From: Dermacentor variabilis
Taxonomy: Eukaryota; Arthropoda; Arachnida; Ixodida; Ixodidae
DNA: 64,000 nucleotides
NCBI RefSeq assembly: GCF_050947875.1
Contig: NW_027460339.1
Span: 1-64,000, forward strand
Reading direction: 5' to 3'
Position 1 is the stretch's first letter, and every line of letters starts with the position of its first letter. Shown here piece after piece: positions 1 through 13,840 of the stretch. Position numbers and translations under genes: made by a program. Below the pieces are notes generated by a model that did no database searches, had not been told where the DNA came from, and saw only the letters and a program-made list of their open reading frames with translations.

Positions 1-71
1 ATTTGCATGCACATTGTGTGGTTTGGCAGAAAAGCGCGTCCGCGTCTACCAAACGAAGCATGCGCATGCTT
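1..71 (+). repeat. Truncated first monomer with excess substitutions
   Basis: This is the last part of a monomer, cut by the window edge. Compared with its otherwise nearly identical partner at 6983-7053 it carries five substitutions in 71 bases (around 25, 32-33, 54 and 57). The following roughly 3.1 kb of the same duplicated block shows only about three differences. The excess is what a low-quality contig or read end would look like, although real divergence cannot be excluded. Confidence 0.7.
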
Positions 72-3000
72 AAAACGCGTTTTGGCACAAATCCATGTGC
101 GGGTGCTAAAAAGAGCAGCATCGGCATGCTTTTCACGTCGTTTGGTAGAAATCCAGGCGCGCGTTCTGCCAAAAGCACCATTTGCATGCACATCGTGTGG
201 CTTTGCAGAAAACTGCGTCCGCGTCTACCAAAAGATGCATGCGCATGCTTAAAACGCGTTTTGGCACAAATCCTTGTGCGGGTGCTAAAAAGAGCAGCAT
301 CGGCATGCTTTTCACGTCGTTTGGTAGAAATCCACGCGCGCGTTCTGCCAAAAGCACCAATTGCATGCATATCACGTGGTTTTGCAGAAAACTGCGTCCG
401 CGTCTACCAAAAGATGCATGCGCATGCTTAAAACGCGTTTTGGCACAAATCCATGTGCGGGTGCTAAAAAGAGCAGCATCGGCATGCTTTTCACGTCGTT
501 TTGTAGAAATCCACGCGCGCGTTCTGCCAAAAGCACCATTTGCATGCATATCGTGTGGTTTTGCAGAAAACTGCGTCCGCGTCTACCAAAAGATGCATGC
601 GCATGCTTAAAAAGCGTTTTGGCACAAATCCATGTTCGGGTGCTAAAAAGAGCAGCATCGGCATGCTTTTCACGTCGTTTGGTAGAAATCCACGCGCGCG
701 TTCTACCAAAAGCACCATTTGCATGCATATCGTGTAGTTTTGCAGAAAACTGCGTCCGCGTCTACCAAAAGATGCATGCGCATGCTTAAAACGCGTTTTG
801 GCACAAATCCATGTGCGGGTGCTAAAAAGAGCAGCATCGGCATGCTTTTCACGTCGTTTGGTAGAAATCCACGCGCGGATTCTGCCAAAAGCACCATTTG
901 CATGCATATCGTGTGGTTTTGCAGAAAACTGCGTCCGCGTCTACCAAAAGATGCATGCGCATGCTTAAAACGCGTTTTGGCACAAATCCATGTGCGGGTG
1001 CTAAAAAGAGCAGCATCGGCATGCTTTTCACGTCGTTTGGTAGAAATCCACGCGCGGATTCTGCCAAAAGCACCATTTGCATGCATATCGTGTGGTTTTG
1101 CAGAAAACTGCGTCCGCGTCTACCAAAAGATGCATGCGCATGCTTAAAACGCGTTTTGGCACAAATCCATGTGCGGGTGCTAAAAAGAGCAGCATCGGCA
1201 TGCTTTTCACGTCGTTTGGTAGAAATCCCCGCGCGCGTTCTGCCAAAAGCACCATTTGCATGCATGTCGTGTGGTTTTGCAGAAAAACTGCGTCCGCGTC
1301 TAGCAAAAGATGCATGTGCATGCTTAAAACGCGTTTTGGCACAAATCCATGTGCGGGTGCTAAAAAGAGCAGCATCGGCATGCTTTTCACGTCGTTTGGT
1401 AGAAATCCACGCGCGCGTTCTGCCAAAAGCACCATTTGCATGCATATCGTGTGGTTTTGCAGAAAACTGCGTCCGCGTCTACCAAAAGATGCATGCGCAT
1501 GCTTAAAACGCGTTTTGGCACAAATCCATGTGCGGGTGCTAAAAAGAGCAGCATCGGCATGCTTTTCACGTCGTTTTGTAAAAATCCACGCGCGCGTTCT
1601 GCCAAAAGCACCATTTGCATGCATATCGTGTGGTTTTGCAGAAAACTGCATCCGCGTCTTCCAAAAGATGCATGCGCATGCTTAAAACGCGTTTTGTCAC
1701 AAATCCATGTGCGGGTGTTAAAAAGAGCAGCATCGGCATGCTTTTCACGTCGTTTGGTAGAAATCCACGCGCGCGTTCTGCCAAAAGCACCATTTGCATC
1801 CATATCGTGTGGTTTTGCAGAAAACTGCGTCCGCGTCTACCAAAAGATGCATGCGCATGCTTAAAACGCGTTTTGGCACAAATCCATGTGCGGGTGCTAA
1901 AAAGAGCAGCATCAGCATGCTTTTCACGTCGTTTGGTAGAAGTCCACTCGCGGATTCTGCCAAAAGGACCATTAGCATGCACATTGTGTGGTTTTGCAGA
2001 AAACTGCGTCCGCGTCTACCAAAAGATGCATGCGCATGCTTAAAACGCGTTTTGGCACAAATCCATGTGCGGGTGCTAAAAAAAGCAGCATCGGCATGCT
2101 TTTCACGTCGTTTGGTAGAAATCCAGGCGCGCGTTCTGCCAAAAGCACCATTTGCATGCACATCGTGTGGCTTTGCAGAAAACTGCGTCCGCGTCTACCG
2201 AAAGATGCATGCGCATGCTTAAAACGCGTTTTGGCACAAATCCTTGTGCGGGTGCTAAAAAGAGCAGCATCGGCATGCTTTTCACGTCGTTTGGTAGAAA
2301 TCCACGCGCGCGTTCTGCCAAAAGCACCAATTGCATGCATATCGTGTGGTTTTGCAGAAAACTGCGTCCGCGTCTACCAAAAGATGCATGCGCATGCTTA
2401 AAACGCGTTTTGGCACAAATTCATGTGCGGGTGCTAAAAAGAGCAGCATCGGCATGCTTTTCACGTCGTTTGGTAGAAATCCACGCGCGCGTTCTGCCAA
2501 AAGCACCATTTGCATGCATATCGTGTGGTTTTGCAGAAAACTGCGCCCGCGTCTACCAAAAGATGCATGCGCATGCTTAAAACGCGTTTTGGCACACATC
2601 CATGTGTGGGTGCTAAAAAGAGCAGCATCGGCATGCTTTTCACGTCGTTTGGTAGAAATCCACGCGCGCGTTCTGCCAAAAGCACCATTTGCATGCATAT
2701 CGTGTGGTTTTGCAGAAAAATGCGTCCGCGTCTACCAAAAGATGCATGCGCATGCTTAAAACGCGTTTTGGCACAAATCCATGTGCGGGTGCTAAAAAGA
2801 GCAGCATCGGCATGCTTTTCACGTTGTTTGGTAGAAATCCCCGCGCGCGTTCTGCCAAAAGCACCATTTGCATGCATGTCGTGTGGTTTTGCAGAAAACT
2901 GCGTCCGCGTCTACCAAAAGATGCTTGTGCATGCTTAAAACGCGTTTTGGCACAACTCCATGTGCGGGTGCTAAAAAGAGCAGCATCGGCATGCTTTTCA

Positions 3001-3265
3001 CGTCGTTTGGTAGAAATCCACGAGCGCGTTCTGCCAAAAGCACCATTTGCATGCATATCGTGTGGTTTTGCAGAAAACTGCGTCCGCGTCTGCCAAAAGA
3101 TGCATGCGCATGCTTAAAACGCGTTTTGGCACAAATCCATGTGCGTGTGCTAAAAAGAGCAGCATCGGCATGCTTTTCACGTCGTTTGGTAGAAATCCAC
3201 GCGCGCGTTCTGCCAAAAGCACCATTTGCATGCATATCGTGTGGTTTTGCAGAAAACTGCGTCCG
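72..3265 (+). repeat. HOR block A, copy 1 (about 18 monomers)
   Basis: This block recurs at about 7054-10246, offset 6982 bp and then 6981 bp after an extra A at 1283-1287. That is a 39-monomer distance. Apart from the indel I see only two substitutions (near 605 and 2082), so the copies are about 99.9% identical. Diagnostic variants in order include CCAGGCGCG with GGCTTTGCAG, CCAATTGC, TTTTGTAGAA, CATGTTCGG, GCGGATTC, GCATGTCGTG and TTTTGTCACA. Confidence 0.9.
1255..1325 (+). repeat. 180-bp monomer variant (one extra A)
   Basis: The run after GCAG reads five A (1283-1287) instead of four. The partner position near 8268 in the duplicate block has four, so the insertion happened after the block duplicated or is a homopolymer error. 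Confidence 0.8.
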
Positions 3266-3623
3266 CGCCTACCAAAAGATGCATGTGCATGCTAAACACG
3301 CGTTTTGGCACAAATCCATGTGCGGGTGCTAAAAAGAGCAGCATCGGCATGCTTTTCACGTCGTTTGGTAGAAATCCACGCGCGCGTTCTGCCAAAAGGA
3401 CCATTTGCATGCACATTGTGTGGTTTTGCAGAAAACTGCGTCCGCGTCTACCAAAAGATGCATGCGCATGCTTAAAACGCGTTTTGTCACAAATCCATGT
3501 GCGGGTGCTAAAAAGAGCAGCATCGGCGTGCTTTTCACGTCGTTTGGTAGAAATCCACGCGCGCGTTCTGCCAAAAGCACCATTTGCATGCATATCGTGT
3601 GGTTTTGCAGAAAACTGCGTCCG

Positions 3624-4527
3624 CGTCTAACAAAAGATGCATGCGCTTGCTTAAAACGCGTTTTGGCACAAATCCATGTGCGGGTGCTAAAAAGAGCAGC
3701 ATCGGCATGCTTTTCACGTCGTTTGGTAGAAATCCACGCGCGCGTTCTGCCAAAAGGACCATTTGCATGCACATTGTGTGGTTTTGCAGAAAACTGCGTC
3801 CGCGTCTACCAAAAGATGCATGCGCATGCTTAAAACGCGTTTTGGCACAAATCCATGTGCGGGTGCTAAAAAGAGCAGCATCGGCATGCTTTTCACGTCG
3901 TTTGGTAGAAAACCACGCGCGCGTTCTGCCAAAAGCACCATTTGCATGCATATCGTGTGGTTTTGCAGAAAACTGCGTCCGCGTCTACCAAAAGATGCAT
4001 GTGCATGCTAAACACGCGTTTTGGCACAAATCCATGTGCGGGTGCTAAAAAGAGCAGCATCGGCATGCTTTTCACGTCGTTTGGTAGAAATCCACGCGCG
4101 CGTTCTGCCAAAAGGACCATTTGCATGCACATTGTGTGGTTTTGCAGAAAACTGCGTCCGCGTCTACCAAAAGATGCATGCGCATGCTTAAAACGCGTTT
4201 TGGCACAAATCCATGTGCGGGTGCTAAAAAGAGCAGCATCGGCATGCTTTTCACGTCGTTTGGTAGAAATCCAGGCGCGCGTTCTGCCAAAAGCACCATT
4301 TGCATGCACATCGTGTGGCTTTGCAGAAAACTGCGTCCGCGTCTACCAAAAGATGCATGAGCATGCTTAAAACGCGTTTTGGCACAAATCCTTGTGCGGG
4401 TGCTAAAAAGAGCAGCATCGGCATGCTTTTGACGTCGTTTGGTAGAAATGCACGCGCGCGTTCTGCCAAAAGCACCAATTGCATGCATATCGCGTGGTTT
4501 TGCAGAAAACTGCGTCCGCGTCTACCA
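3624..4527 (+). repeat. Block reused at 10247-11150 (about 5 monomers)
   Basis: Matches 10247-11150 at offset 6623 bp (37 monomers). The second copy therefore skips the two monomers near 3266-3623 that the first copy has, so the roughly 7 kb HOR exists in length variants differing by whole monomers. Only a few substitutions separate the copies (for example near 3991 and 4260 against 10614 and 10883). Confidence 0.8.
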
Positions 4528-7053
4528 AAAGATGCATGCGCATGCTTAAAACGCGTTTTGGCACAAATCCATGTGCGGGTGCTAAAAAGAGCAGCATCGG
4601 CATGCTTTTCACGTCGTTTTGTAGAAATCCACGCGCGCGTTCTGCCAAAAGCACCATTTGCATGAATATCGTGTGGTTTTGCAGAAAACTGCGTCCGCGT
4701 CTACCAAAAGATGCATGCGCATGCTTAAAACGCGTTTTGGCACAAATCCATGTTCGGATGCTAAAAAGAGCAGCATCGGCATGCTTTTTACGTCGTTTGG
4801 TAGAAATCCACGCGCGCGTTCTACCAAAAGCACCATTTGCATGCATATCGTGTGGTTTTGCAGAAAACTGCGTCCGCGTCTACCAAAAGATGCATGCGCA
4901 TGCTTAAAACGCGTTTTGGCACAAATCCATGTTCGGGTGCTAAAAAGAGCAGCATCGGCATGCTTTTCACGTCGTTTGGTAGAAATCCACGCGCGGATTC
5001 TGCCAAAAGCACCATTTGCATGCATATCGTGTGGTTTTGCAGAAAACTGCGTCCGCGTCTACGAAAAGATGCATGCGCATGCTTAAAACGCGTTTTGGCA
5101 CAAATCCATGTGCGGGTGCTAAAAAGAGCAGCATCGGCATGCTTTTCACGTCGTTTGGTAGAAATCCCCGAGCGCGTTCTGCCAAAAGCACCATTTGCAT
5201 GCATGTCGTGTGGTTTTGCAGAAAACTGCGTCCGCGTCTAGCAAAAGATGCATGTGCATGCTTAAAACGCGGTTTGGCACAAATCCATGTGCGGGTGCTA
5301 AAAAGAGCAGCATCGGCATGCTTTTCACGTCGTTTGGTAGAAATCCACGCGCGCGTTCTGCCAAAAGCACCATTTGCATGCATATCGTGTGGTTTTGCAG
5401 AAAACTGCGTCCGCGTCTACCAAAAGATGCATGCGCATGCTTAAAACGCGTTTTGGTACAAATCCATGTGCGGGTGCTAAAAAGAGCAGCATCGGCATGC
5501 TTTTCACGTCGTTTTGTAAAAATCCACGCGCGCGTTCTGCCAAAAGCACCATTTGCATGCATATCGTGTGGTTTTGCAGAAAACTGCGTCCGCGTCTACC
5601 AAAAGATGCATGTGCAGGCTAAAAACGCGTTTTGGCACAAATCCTTGTGCGGGTGCTAAAAAGAGCAGCATCGGCATGCTTTTCACGTCGTTTGGTAGAA
5701 ATCCACGCGCGCGTTCTGCCAAAAGCACCAATTGCATGCATATCGTGTGGTTTTGCAGAAAACTGCGTCCGCGTCTACCAAAAGATGCATGCGCATGCTT
5801 AAAACGCGTTTTGGCACAAATCCATGTGCGGGTGCTAAAAAGAGCAGCATCGGCATGCTTTTCACGTCGTTTGGTAGAAATCCACGCGCGCGTTCTACCA
5901 AAAGCACCATTTGCATGCATATCGTGTGGTTTTGCAGAAAACTGCGTCCGCGTCTACCAAAAGATGCATGCGCATGCTTAAAACGCGTTTTGGCACAAAT
6001 CCATGTGCGGGTGCTAAAAAGAGCAGCATCGGCATGCTTTTCACGTCGTTTGGTAGAAATCCACGCGCGGATTCTGCCAAAAGCACCGTTTGCATGCATA
6101 TCGTGTGGTTTTGCAGAAAACTGCGTCCGCGTCTACCAAAAGATGCATGCGCATGCTTAAAACGCGTTTTGGCACAAATCCATGTGCGGTTGCTAAAAAG
6201 AGCAGCATCGGCATGCTTTTCACGTCGTTTGGTAGAAATCCCCGCGCGCGTTCTGCCAAAAGCACCATTTGCATGCATGTCGTGTGGTTTTGCAGAAAAC
6301 TGCGTCCGCGTCTACCAAAAGATGCATGTGCATGCTTAAAACGCGTTTTGGCACAAATCCATGTGCGGGTGCTAAAAAGAGCAGCATCGGCATGCTTTTC
6401 ACGTCGTTTGGTAGAAATCCACGCGCGCGTTCTGCCAAAAGCACCATTTGCATGCATATCGTGTGGTTTTGCAGAAAACTGCGTCCGCGTCTACCAAAAG
6501 ATGCATACGCATGCTTAAAACGCGTTTTGGCACAAATCCATGTGCGGGTGCTAAAAAGAGCAGCATCGGCATGCTTTTCACGTCGTTTTGTAAAAATCCA
6601 CGCGCGCTTTCTGCCAAAAGCACCATTTGCATGCATATCGTGTGGTTTTGCAGAAAACTGCGTCCGCGTCTACCAAAAGATGCATGCGCATGCTTAAAAC
6701 GCGTTTTGTCACAAATCCATGTGCGGGTGTTAAAAAGAGCAGCATCGGCATGCTTTTCACGTCGTTTGGTAGAAATCCACGTGCGCGTTCTGCCAAAAGC
6801 ACCATTTGCATGCATATCGTGTGGTTTTGCAGAAAACTGCGTCCGCGTCTACCAAAAGATGCATGTGCATGCTAAAAACGCGTTTTGGCACAAATCCATG
6901 TGCGGGTGCTAAAAAGAGCTGCATCGGCATGCTTTTTACGTCGTTTGGTAGAAACCCACGCGCGCGTTCTGCCAAAAGGACCATTTGCATGCACATTGTG
7001 TGGTTTTGCAGAAAACTGCGTCCGCGTCTACCAAAAGATGCATGCGCATGCTT

Positions 7054-10000
7054 AAAACGCGTTTTGGCACAAATCCATGTGCGGGTGCTAAAAAGAGCAG
7101 CATCGGCATGCTTTTCACGTCGTTTGGTAGAAATCCAGGCGCGCGTTCTGCCAAAAGCACCATTTGCATGCACATCGTGTGGCTTTGCAGAAAACTGCGT
7201 CCGCGTCTACCAAAAGATGCATGCGCATGCTTAAAACGCGTTTTGGCACAAATCCTTGTGCGGGTGCTAAAAAGAGCAGCATCGGCATGCTTTTCACGTC
7301 GTTTGGTAGAAATCCACGCGCGCGTTCTGCCAAAAGCACCAATTGCATGCATATCACGTGGTTTTGCAGAAAACTGCGTCCGCGTCTACCAAAAGATGCA
7401 TGCGCATGCTTAAAACGCGTTTTGGCACAAATCCATGTGCGGGTGCTAAAAAGAGCAGCATCGGCATGCTTTTCACGTCGTTTTGTAGAAATCCACGCGC
7501 GCGTTCTGCCAAAAGCACCATTTGCATGCATATCGTGTGGTTTTGCAGAAAACTGCGTCCGCGTCTACCAAAAGATGCATGCGCATGCTTAAAACGCGTT
7601 TTGGCACAAATCCATGTTCGGGTGCTAAAAAGAGCAGCATCGGCATGCTTTTCACGTCGTTTGGTAGAAATCCACGCGCGCGTTCTACCAAAAGCACCAT
7701 TTGCATGCATATCGTGTAGTTTTGCAGAAAACTGCGTCCGCGTCTACCAAAAGATGCATGCGCATGCTTAAAACGCGTTTTGGCACAAATCCATGTGCGG
7801 GTGCTAAAAAGAGCAGCATCGGCATGCTTTTCACGTCGTTTGGTAGAAATCCACGCGCGGATTCTGCCAAAAGCACCATTTGCATGCATATCGTGTGGTT
7901 TTGCAGAAAACTGCGTCCGCGTCTACCAAAAGATGCATGCGCATGCTTAAAACGCGTTTTGGCACAAATCCATGTGCGGGTGCTAAAAAGAGCAGCATCG
8001 GCATGCTTTTCACGTCGTTTGGTAGAAATCCACGCGCGGATTCTGCCAAAAGCACCATTTGCATGCATATCGTGTGGTTTTGCAGAAAACTGCGTCCGCG
8101 TCTACCAAAAGATGCATGCGCATGCTTAAAACGCGTTTTGGCACAAATCCATGTGCGGGTGCTAAAAAGAGCAGCATCGGCATGCTTTTCACGTCGTTTG
8201 GTAGAAATCCCCGCGCGCGTTCTGCCAAAAGCACCATTTGCATGCATGTCGTGTGGTTTTGCAGAAAACTGCGTCCGCGTCTAGCAAAAGATGCATGTGC
8301 ATGCTTAAAACGCGTTTTGGCACAAATCCATGTGCGGGTGCTAAAAAGAGCAGCATCGGCATGCTTTTCACGTCGTTTGGTAGAAATCCACGCGCGCGTT
8401 CTGCCAAAAGCACCATTTGCATGCATATCGTGTGGTTTTGCAGAAAACTGCGTCCGCGTCTACCAAAAGATGCATGCGCATGCTTAAAACGCGTTTTGGC
8501 ACAAATCCATGTGCGGGTGCTAAAAAGAGCAGCATCGGCATGCTTTTCACGTCGTTTTGTAAAAATCCACGCGCGCGTTCTGCCAAAAGCACCATTTGCA
8601 TGCATATCGTGTGGTTTTGCAGAAAACTGCATCCGCGTCTTCCAAAAGATGCATGCGCATGCTTAAAACGCGTTTTGTCACAAATCCATGTGCGGGTGTT
8701 AAAAAGAGCAGCATCGGCATGCTTTTCACGTCGTTTGGTAGAAATCCACGCGCGCGTTCTGCCAAAAGCACCATTTGCATCCATATCGTGTGGTTTTGCA
8801 GAAAACTGCGTCCGCGTCTACCAAAAGATGCATGCGCATGCTTAAAACGCGTTTTGGCACAAATCCATGTGCGGGTGCTAAAAAGAGCAGCATCAGCATG
8901 CTTTTCACGTCGTTTGGTAGAAGTCCACTCGCGGATTCTGCCAAAAGGACCATTAGCATGCACATTGTGTGGTTTTGCAGAAAACTGCGTCCGCGTCTAC
9001 CAAAAGATGCATGCGCATGCTTAAAACGCGTTTTGGCACAAATCCATGTGCGGGTGCTAAAAAGAGCAGCATCGGCATGCTTTTCACGTCGTTTGGTAGA
9101 AATCCAGGCGCGCGTTCTGCCAAAAGCACCATTTGCATGCACATCGTGTGGCTTTGCAGAAAACTGCGTCCGCGTCTACCGAAAGATGCATGCGCATGCT
9201 TAAAACGCGTTTTGGCACAAATCCTTGTGCGGGTGCTAAAAAGAGCAGCATCGGCATGCTTTTCACGTCGTTTGGTAGAAATCCACGCGCGCGTTCTGCC
9301 AAAAGCACCAATTGCATGCATATCGTGTGGTTTTGCAGAAAACTGCGTCCGCGTCTACCAAAAGATGCATGCGCATGCTTAAAACGCGTTTTGGCACAAA
9401 TTCATGTGCGGGTGCTAAAAAGAGCAGCATCGGCATGCTTTTCACGTCGTTTGGTAGAAATCCACGCGCGCGTTCTGCCAAAAGCACCATTTGCATGCAT
9501 ATCGTGTGGTTTTGCAGAAAACTGCGCCCGCGTCTACCAAAAGATGCATGCGCATGCTTAAAACGCGTTTTGGCACACATCCATGTGTGGGTGCTAAAAA
9601 GAGCAGCATCGGCATGCTTTTCACGTCGTTTGGTAGAAATCCACGCGCGCGTTCTGCCAAAAGCACCATTTGCATGCATATCGTGTGGTTTTGCAGAAAA
9701 ATGCGTCCGCGTCTACCAAAAGATGCATGCGCATGCTTAAAACGCGTTTTGGCACAAATCCATGTGCGGGTGCTAAAAAGAGCAGCATCGGCATGCTTTT
9801 CACGTTGTTTGGTAGAAATCCCCGCGCGCGTTCTGCCAAAAGCACCATTTGCATGCATGTCGTGTGGTTTTGCAGAAAACTGCGTCCGCGTCTACCAAAA
9901 GATGCTTGTGCATGCTTAAAACGCGTTTTGGCACAACTCCATGTGCGGGTGCTAAAAAGAGCAGCATCGGCATGCTTTTCACGTCGTTTGGTAGAAATCC

Positions 10001-10246
10001 ACGAGCGCGTTCTGCCAAAAGCACCATTTGCATGCATATCGTGTGGTTTTGCAGAAAACTGCGTCCGCGTCTGCCAAAAGATGCATGCGCATGCTTAAAA
10101 CGCGTTTTGGCACAAATCCATGTGCGTGTGCTAAAAAGAGCAGCATCGGCATGCTTTTCACGTCGTTTGGTAGAAATCCACGCGCGCGTTCTGCCAAAAG
10201 CACCATTTGCATGCATATCGTGTGGTTTTGCAGAAAACTGCGTCCG
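7054..10246 (+). repeat. HOR block A, copy 2 (about 18 monomers)
   Basis: Second copy of 72-3265, nearly identical to it. It continues directly into the copy of 3624-4527, without the two intervening monomers. Its first 71 flanking bases (6983-7053) carry the normal sequence where the window start is aberrant. Confidence 0.9.
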
Positions 10247-11150
10247 CGTCTAACAAAAGATGCATGCGCTTGCTTAAAACGCGTTTTGGCACAAATCCAT
10301 GTGCGGGTGCTAAAAAGAGCAGCATCGGCATGCTTTTCACGTCGTTTGGTAGAAATCCACGCGCGCGTTCTGCCAAAAGGACCATTTGCATGCACATTGT
10401 GTGGTTTTGCAGAAAACTGCGTCCGCGTCTACCAAAAGATGCATGCGCATGCTTAAAACGCGTTTTGGCACAAATCCATGTGCGGGTGCTAAAAAGAGCA
10501 GCATCGGCATGCTTTTCACGTCGTTTGGTAGAAAACCACGCGCGCGTTCTGCCAAAAGCACCATTTGCATGCATATCGTGTGGTTTTGCAGAAAACTGCG
10601 TCCGCGCCTACCAAAAGATGCATGTGCATGCTAAACACGCGTTTTGGCACAAATCCATGTGCGGGTGCTAAAAAGAGCAGCATCGGCATGCTTTTCACGT
10701 CGTTTGGTAGAAATCCACGCGCGCGTTCTGCCAAAAGGACCATTTGCATGCACATTGTGTGGTTTTGCAGAAAACTGCGTCCGCGTCTACCAAAAGATGC
10801 ATGCGCATGCTTAAAACGCGTTTTGGCACAAATCCATGTGCGGGTGCTAAAAAGAGCAGCATCGGCATGCTTTTCACGTCGTTGGGTAGAAATCCAGGCG
10901 CGCGTTCTGCCAAAAGCACCATTTGCATGCACATCGTGTGGCTTTGCAGAAAACTGCGTCCGCGTCTACCAAAAGATGCATGAGCATGCTTAAAACGCGT
11001 TTTGGCACAAATCCTTGTGCGGGTGCTAAAAAGAGCAGCATCGGCATGCTTTTGACGTCGTTTGGTAGAAATGCACGCGCGCGTTCTGCCAAAAGCACCA
11101 ATTGCATGCATATCGCGTGGTTTTGCAGAAAACTGCGTCCGCGTCTACCA
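10247..11150 (+). repeat. Copy of 3624-4527
   Basis: Follows block A copy 2 without a gap. Near 10614 it carries CGCGCCTACC, a variant otherwise seen near 3268 in the two monomers missing here. That suggests a small patch of gene conversion rather than a clean duplication. Confidence 0.75.
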
Positions 11151-11169
11151 AAAGATGGATGCGCATGCT

Positions 11170-11600
11170 TAAAACGCGTTTTGGCACAAATCCATGTGCG
11201 GGTGCTAAAAAGAGCAGCATCGGCATGCTTTTCACGTTGTTTGGTAGAAATCCCCGCGCGCGTTCTGCCAAAAGCACCATTTGCATGCATGTCGTGTGGT
11301 TTTGCAGAAAACTGCGTCCGCGTCTACCAAAAGATGCTTGTGCATGCTTAAAACGCGTTTTGGCACAACTCCATGTGCGGGTGCTAAAAAGAGCAGCATC
11401 GGCATGCTTTTCACGTCGTTTGGTAGAAATCCACGAGCGCGTTCTGCCAAAAGCACCATTTGCATGCATATCGTGTGGTTTTGCAGAAAACTGCGTCCGC
11501 GTCTGCCAAAAGATGCATGCGCATGCTTAAAACGCGTTTTGGCACAAATCCATGTGCGGGTGCTAAAAAGAGCAGCATCGGCATGCTTTTCACGTCGTTT
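11170..11600 (+). repeat. Short mosaic block copied from 2757-3187
   Basis: Matches the earlier segment at offset 8413 bp (47 monomers): ACGTTGTTTGG, GCATGTCGTG, GATGCTTGTG and GGCACAACTCC occur in the same order. It sits between blocks matching other parts of the first 5 kb, so the array was rearranged by crossovers in register. Confidence 0.75.
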
Positions 11601-12149
11601 GGTAGAAATCCACGCGCGCGTTCTGCCAAAAGCACCATTTGCATGCATATCGTGTGGTTTTGCAGAAAACTGCGTCCGCGTCTACCAAAAGATGCATGCG
11701 CATGCTTAAAACGCGTTTTGTCACAAATCCATGTGCGGGTGCTAAAAAGAGCAGCATCGGCGTGCTTTTCACGTCGTTTGGTAGAAATCCACGCGCGCGT
11801 TCTGCCAAAAGCACCATTTGCATGCATATCGTGTGGTTTTGCAGAAAACTGCGTCCGCGTCTAACAAAAGATGCATGCGCTTGCTTAAAACGCGTTTTGG
11901 CACAAATCCATGTGCGGGTGCTAAAAAGAGCAGCATCGGCATGCTTTTCACGTCGTTTGGTAGAAATCCACGCGCGCGTTCTGCCAAAAGCACCAATTGC
12001 ATGCATATCGCGTGGTTTTGCAGAAAACTGCGTCCGCGTCTACCAAAAGATGCATGCGCATGCTTAAAACGCGTTTTGGCACAAATCCATGTGCGGGTGC
12101 TAAAAAGAGCAGCATCGGCATGCTTTTCACGTCGTTTTGTAGAAATCCA

Positions 12150-13840
12150 CGCGCGCGTTCTGCCAAAAGCACCATTTGCATGCATATCGTGTGGTTTTGC
12201 AGAAAACTGCGTCCGCGTCTACCAAAAGATGCATGTGCATGCTAAACACGCGTTTTGGCACAAATCCATGTGCGGGTGCTAAAAAGAGCAGCATCGGCAT
12301 GCTTTTCACGTCGTTTGGTAGAAATCCACGCGCGCGTTCTGCCAAAAGGACCATTTGCATGCACATTGTGTGGTTTTGCAGAAAACTGCGTCCGCGTCTA
12401 CCAAAAGATGCATGCGCATGCTTAAAACGCGTTTTGGCACAAATCCATGTGCGGGTGCTAAAAAGAGCAGCATCGGCATGCTTTTCACGTCGTTTGGTAG
12501 AAATCCAGGCGCGCGTTCTGCCAAAAGCACCATTTGCATGCACATCGTGTGGCTTTGCAGAAAACTGCGTCCGCGTCTACCAAAAGATGCATGAGCATGC
12601 TTAAAACGCGTTTTGGCACAAATCCTTGTGCGGGTGCTAAAAAGAGCAGCATCGGCATGCTTTTGACGTCGTTTGGTAGAAATGCACGCGCGCGTTCTGC
12701 CAAAAGCACCAATTGCATGCATATCGCGTGGTTTTGCAGAAAACTGCGTCCGCGTCTACCAAAAGATGCATGCGCATGCTTAAAACGCGTTTTGGCACAA
12801 ATCCATGTGCGGGTGCTAAAAAGAGCAGCATCGGCATGCTTTTCACGTCGTTTTGTAGAAATCCACGCGCGCGTTCTGCCAAAAGCACCATTTGCATGAA
12901 TATCGTGTGGTTTTGCAGAAAACTGCGTCCGCGTCTACCAAAAGATGCATGCGCATGCTTAAAACGCGTTTTGGCACAAATCCATGTTCGGATGCTAAAA
13001 AGAGCAGCATCGGCATGCTTTTTACGTCGTTTGGTAGAAATCCACGCGCGCGTTCTACCAAAAGCACCATTTGCATGCATATCGTGTGGTTTTGCAGAAA
13101 ACTGCGTCCGCGTCTACCAAAAGATGCATGCGCATGCTTAAAACGCGTTTTGGCACAAATCCATGTTCGGGTGCTAAAAAGAGCAGCATCGGCATGCTTT
13201 TCACGTCGTTTGGTAGAAATCCACGCGCGGATTCTGCCAAAAGCACCATTTGCATGCATATCGTGTGGTTTTGCAGAAAACTGCGTCCGCGTCTACCAAA
13301 AGATGCATGCGCATGCTTAAAACGCGTTTTGGCACAAATCCATGTGCGGGTGCTAAAAAGAGCAGCATCGGCATGCTTTTCACGTCGTTTGGTAGAAATC
13401 CCCGAGCGCGTTCTGCCAAAAGCACCATTTGCATGCATGTCGTGTGGTTTTGCAGAAAACTGCGTCCGCGTCTAGCAAAAGATGCATGTGCATGCTTAAA
13501 ACGCGGTTTGGCACAAATCCATGTGCGGGTGCTAAAAAGAGCAGCATCGGCATGCTTTTCACGTCGTTTGGTAGAAATCCACGCGCGCGTTCTGCCAAAA
13601 GCACCATTTGCATGCATATCGTGTGGTTTTGCAGAAAACTGCGTCCGCGTCTACCAAAAGATGCATGCGCATGCTTAAAACGCGTTTTGGTACAAATCCA
13701 TGTGCGGGTGCTAAAAAGAGCAGCATCGGCATGCTTTTCACGTCGTTTTGTAAAAATCCACGCGGGCGTTCTGCCAAAAGCACCATTTGCATGCATATCG
13801 TGTGGTTTTGCAGAAAACTGCGTCCGCGTCTACCAAAAGA
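12150..13840 (+). repeat. Copy of 3916-5606 (about 9.4 monomers)
   Basis: Matches at offset 8234 bp (46 monomers), including rare markers such as GCATGAATATCG, CATGTTCGGATGC, CCCCGAGCGCG and ACGCGGTTTGG. A handful of substitutions differ (for example near 5062/13296 and 5530/13764). Confidence 0.85.

Noticed and set aside
370..380. E-box/G-box CACGTG as a regulatory site
   Set aside because: CACGTG appears at about 374 and again at its duplicated partner near 7356, as a chance variant of ATCGTGTGG within the satellite; no gene is nearby.
3..431. Open frame of 142 codons, and hundreds of like frames every 179 bp on both strands, as protein genes
   Set aside because: They are phase-shifted views of the same satellite, end at the same recurrent stop triplets, overlap on opposite strands, lack start context, and cross monomer boundaries with no frame conservation.
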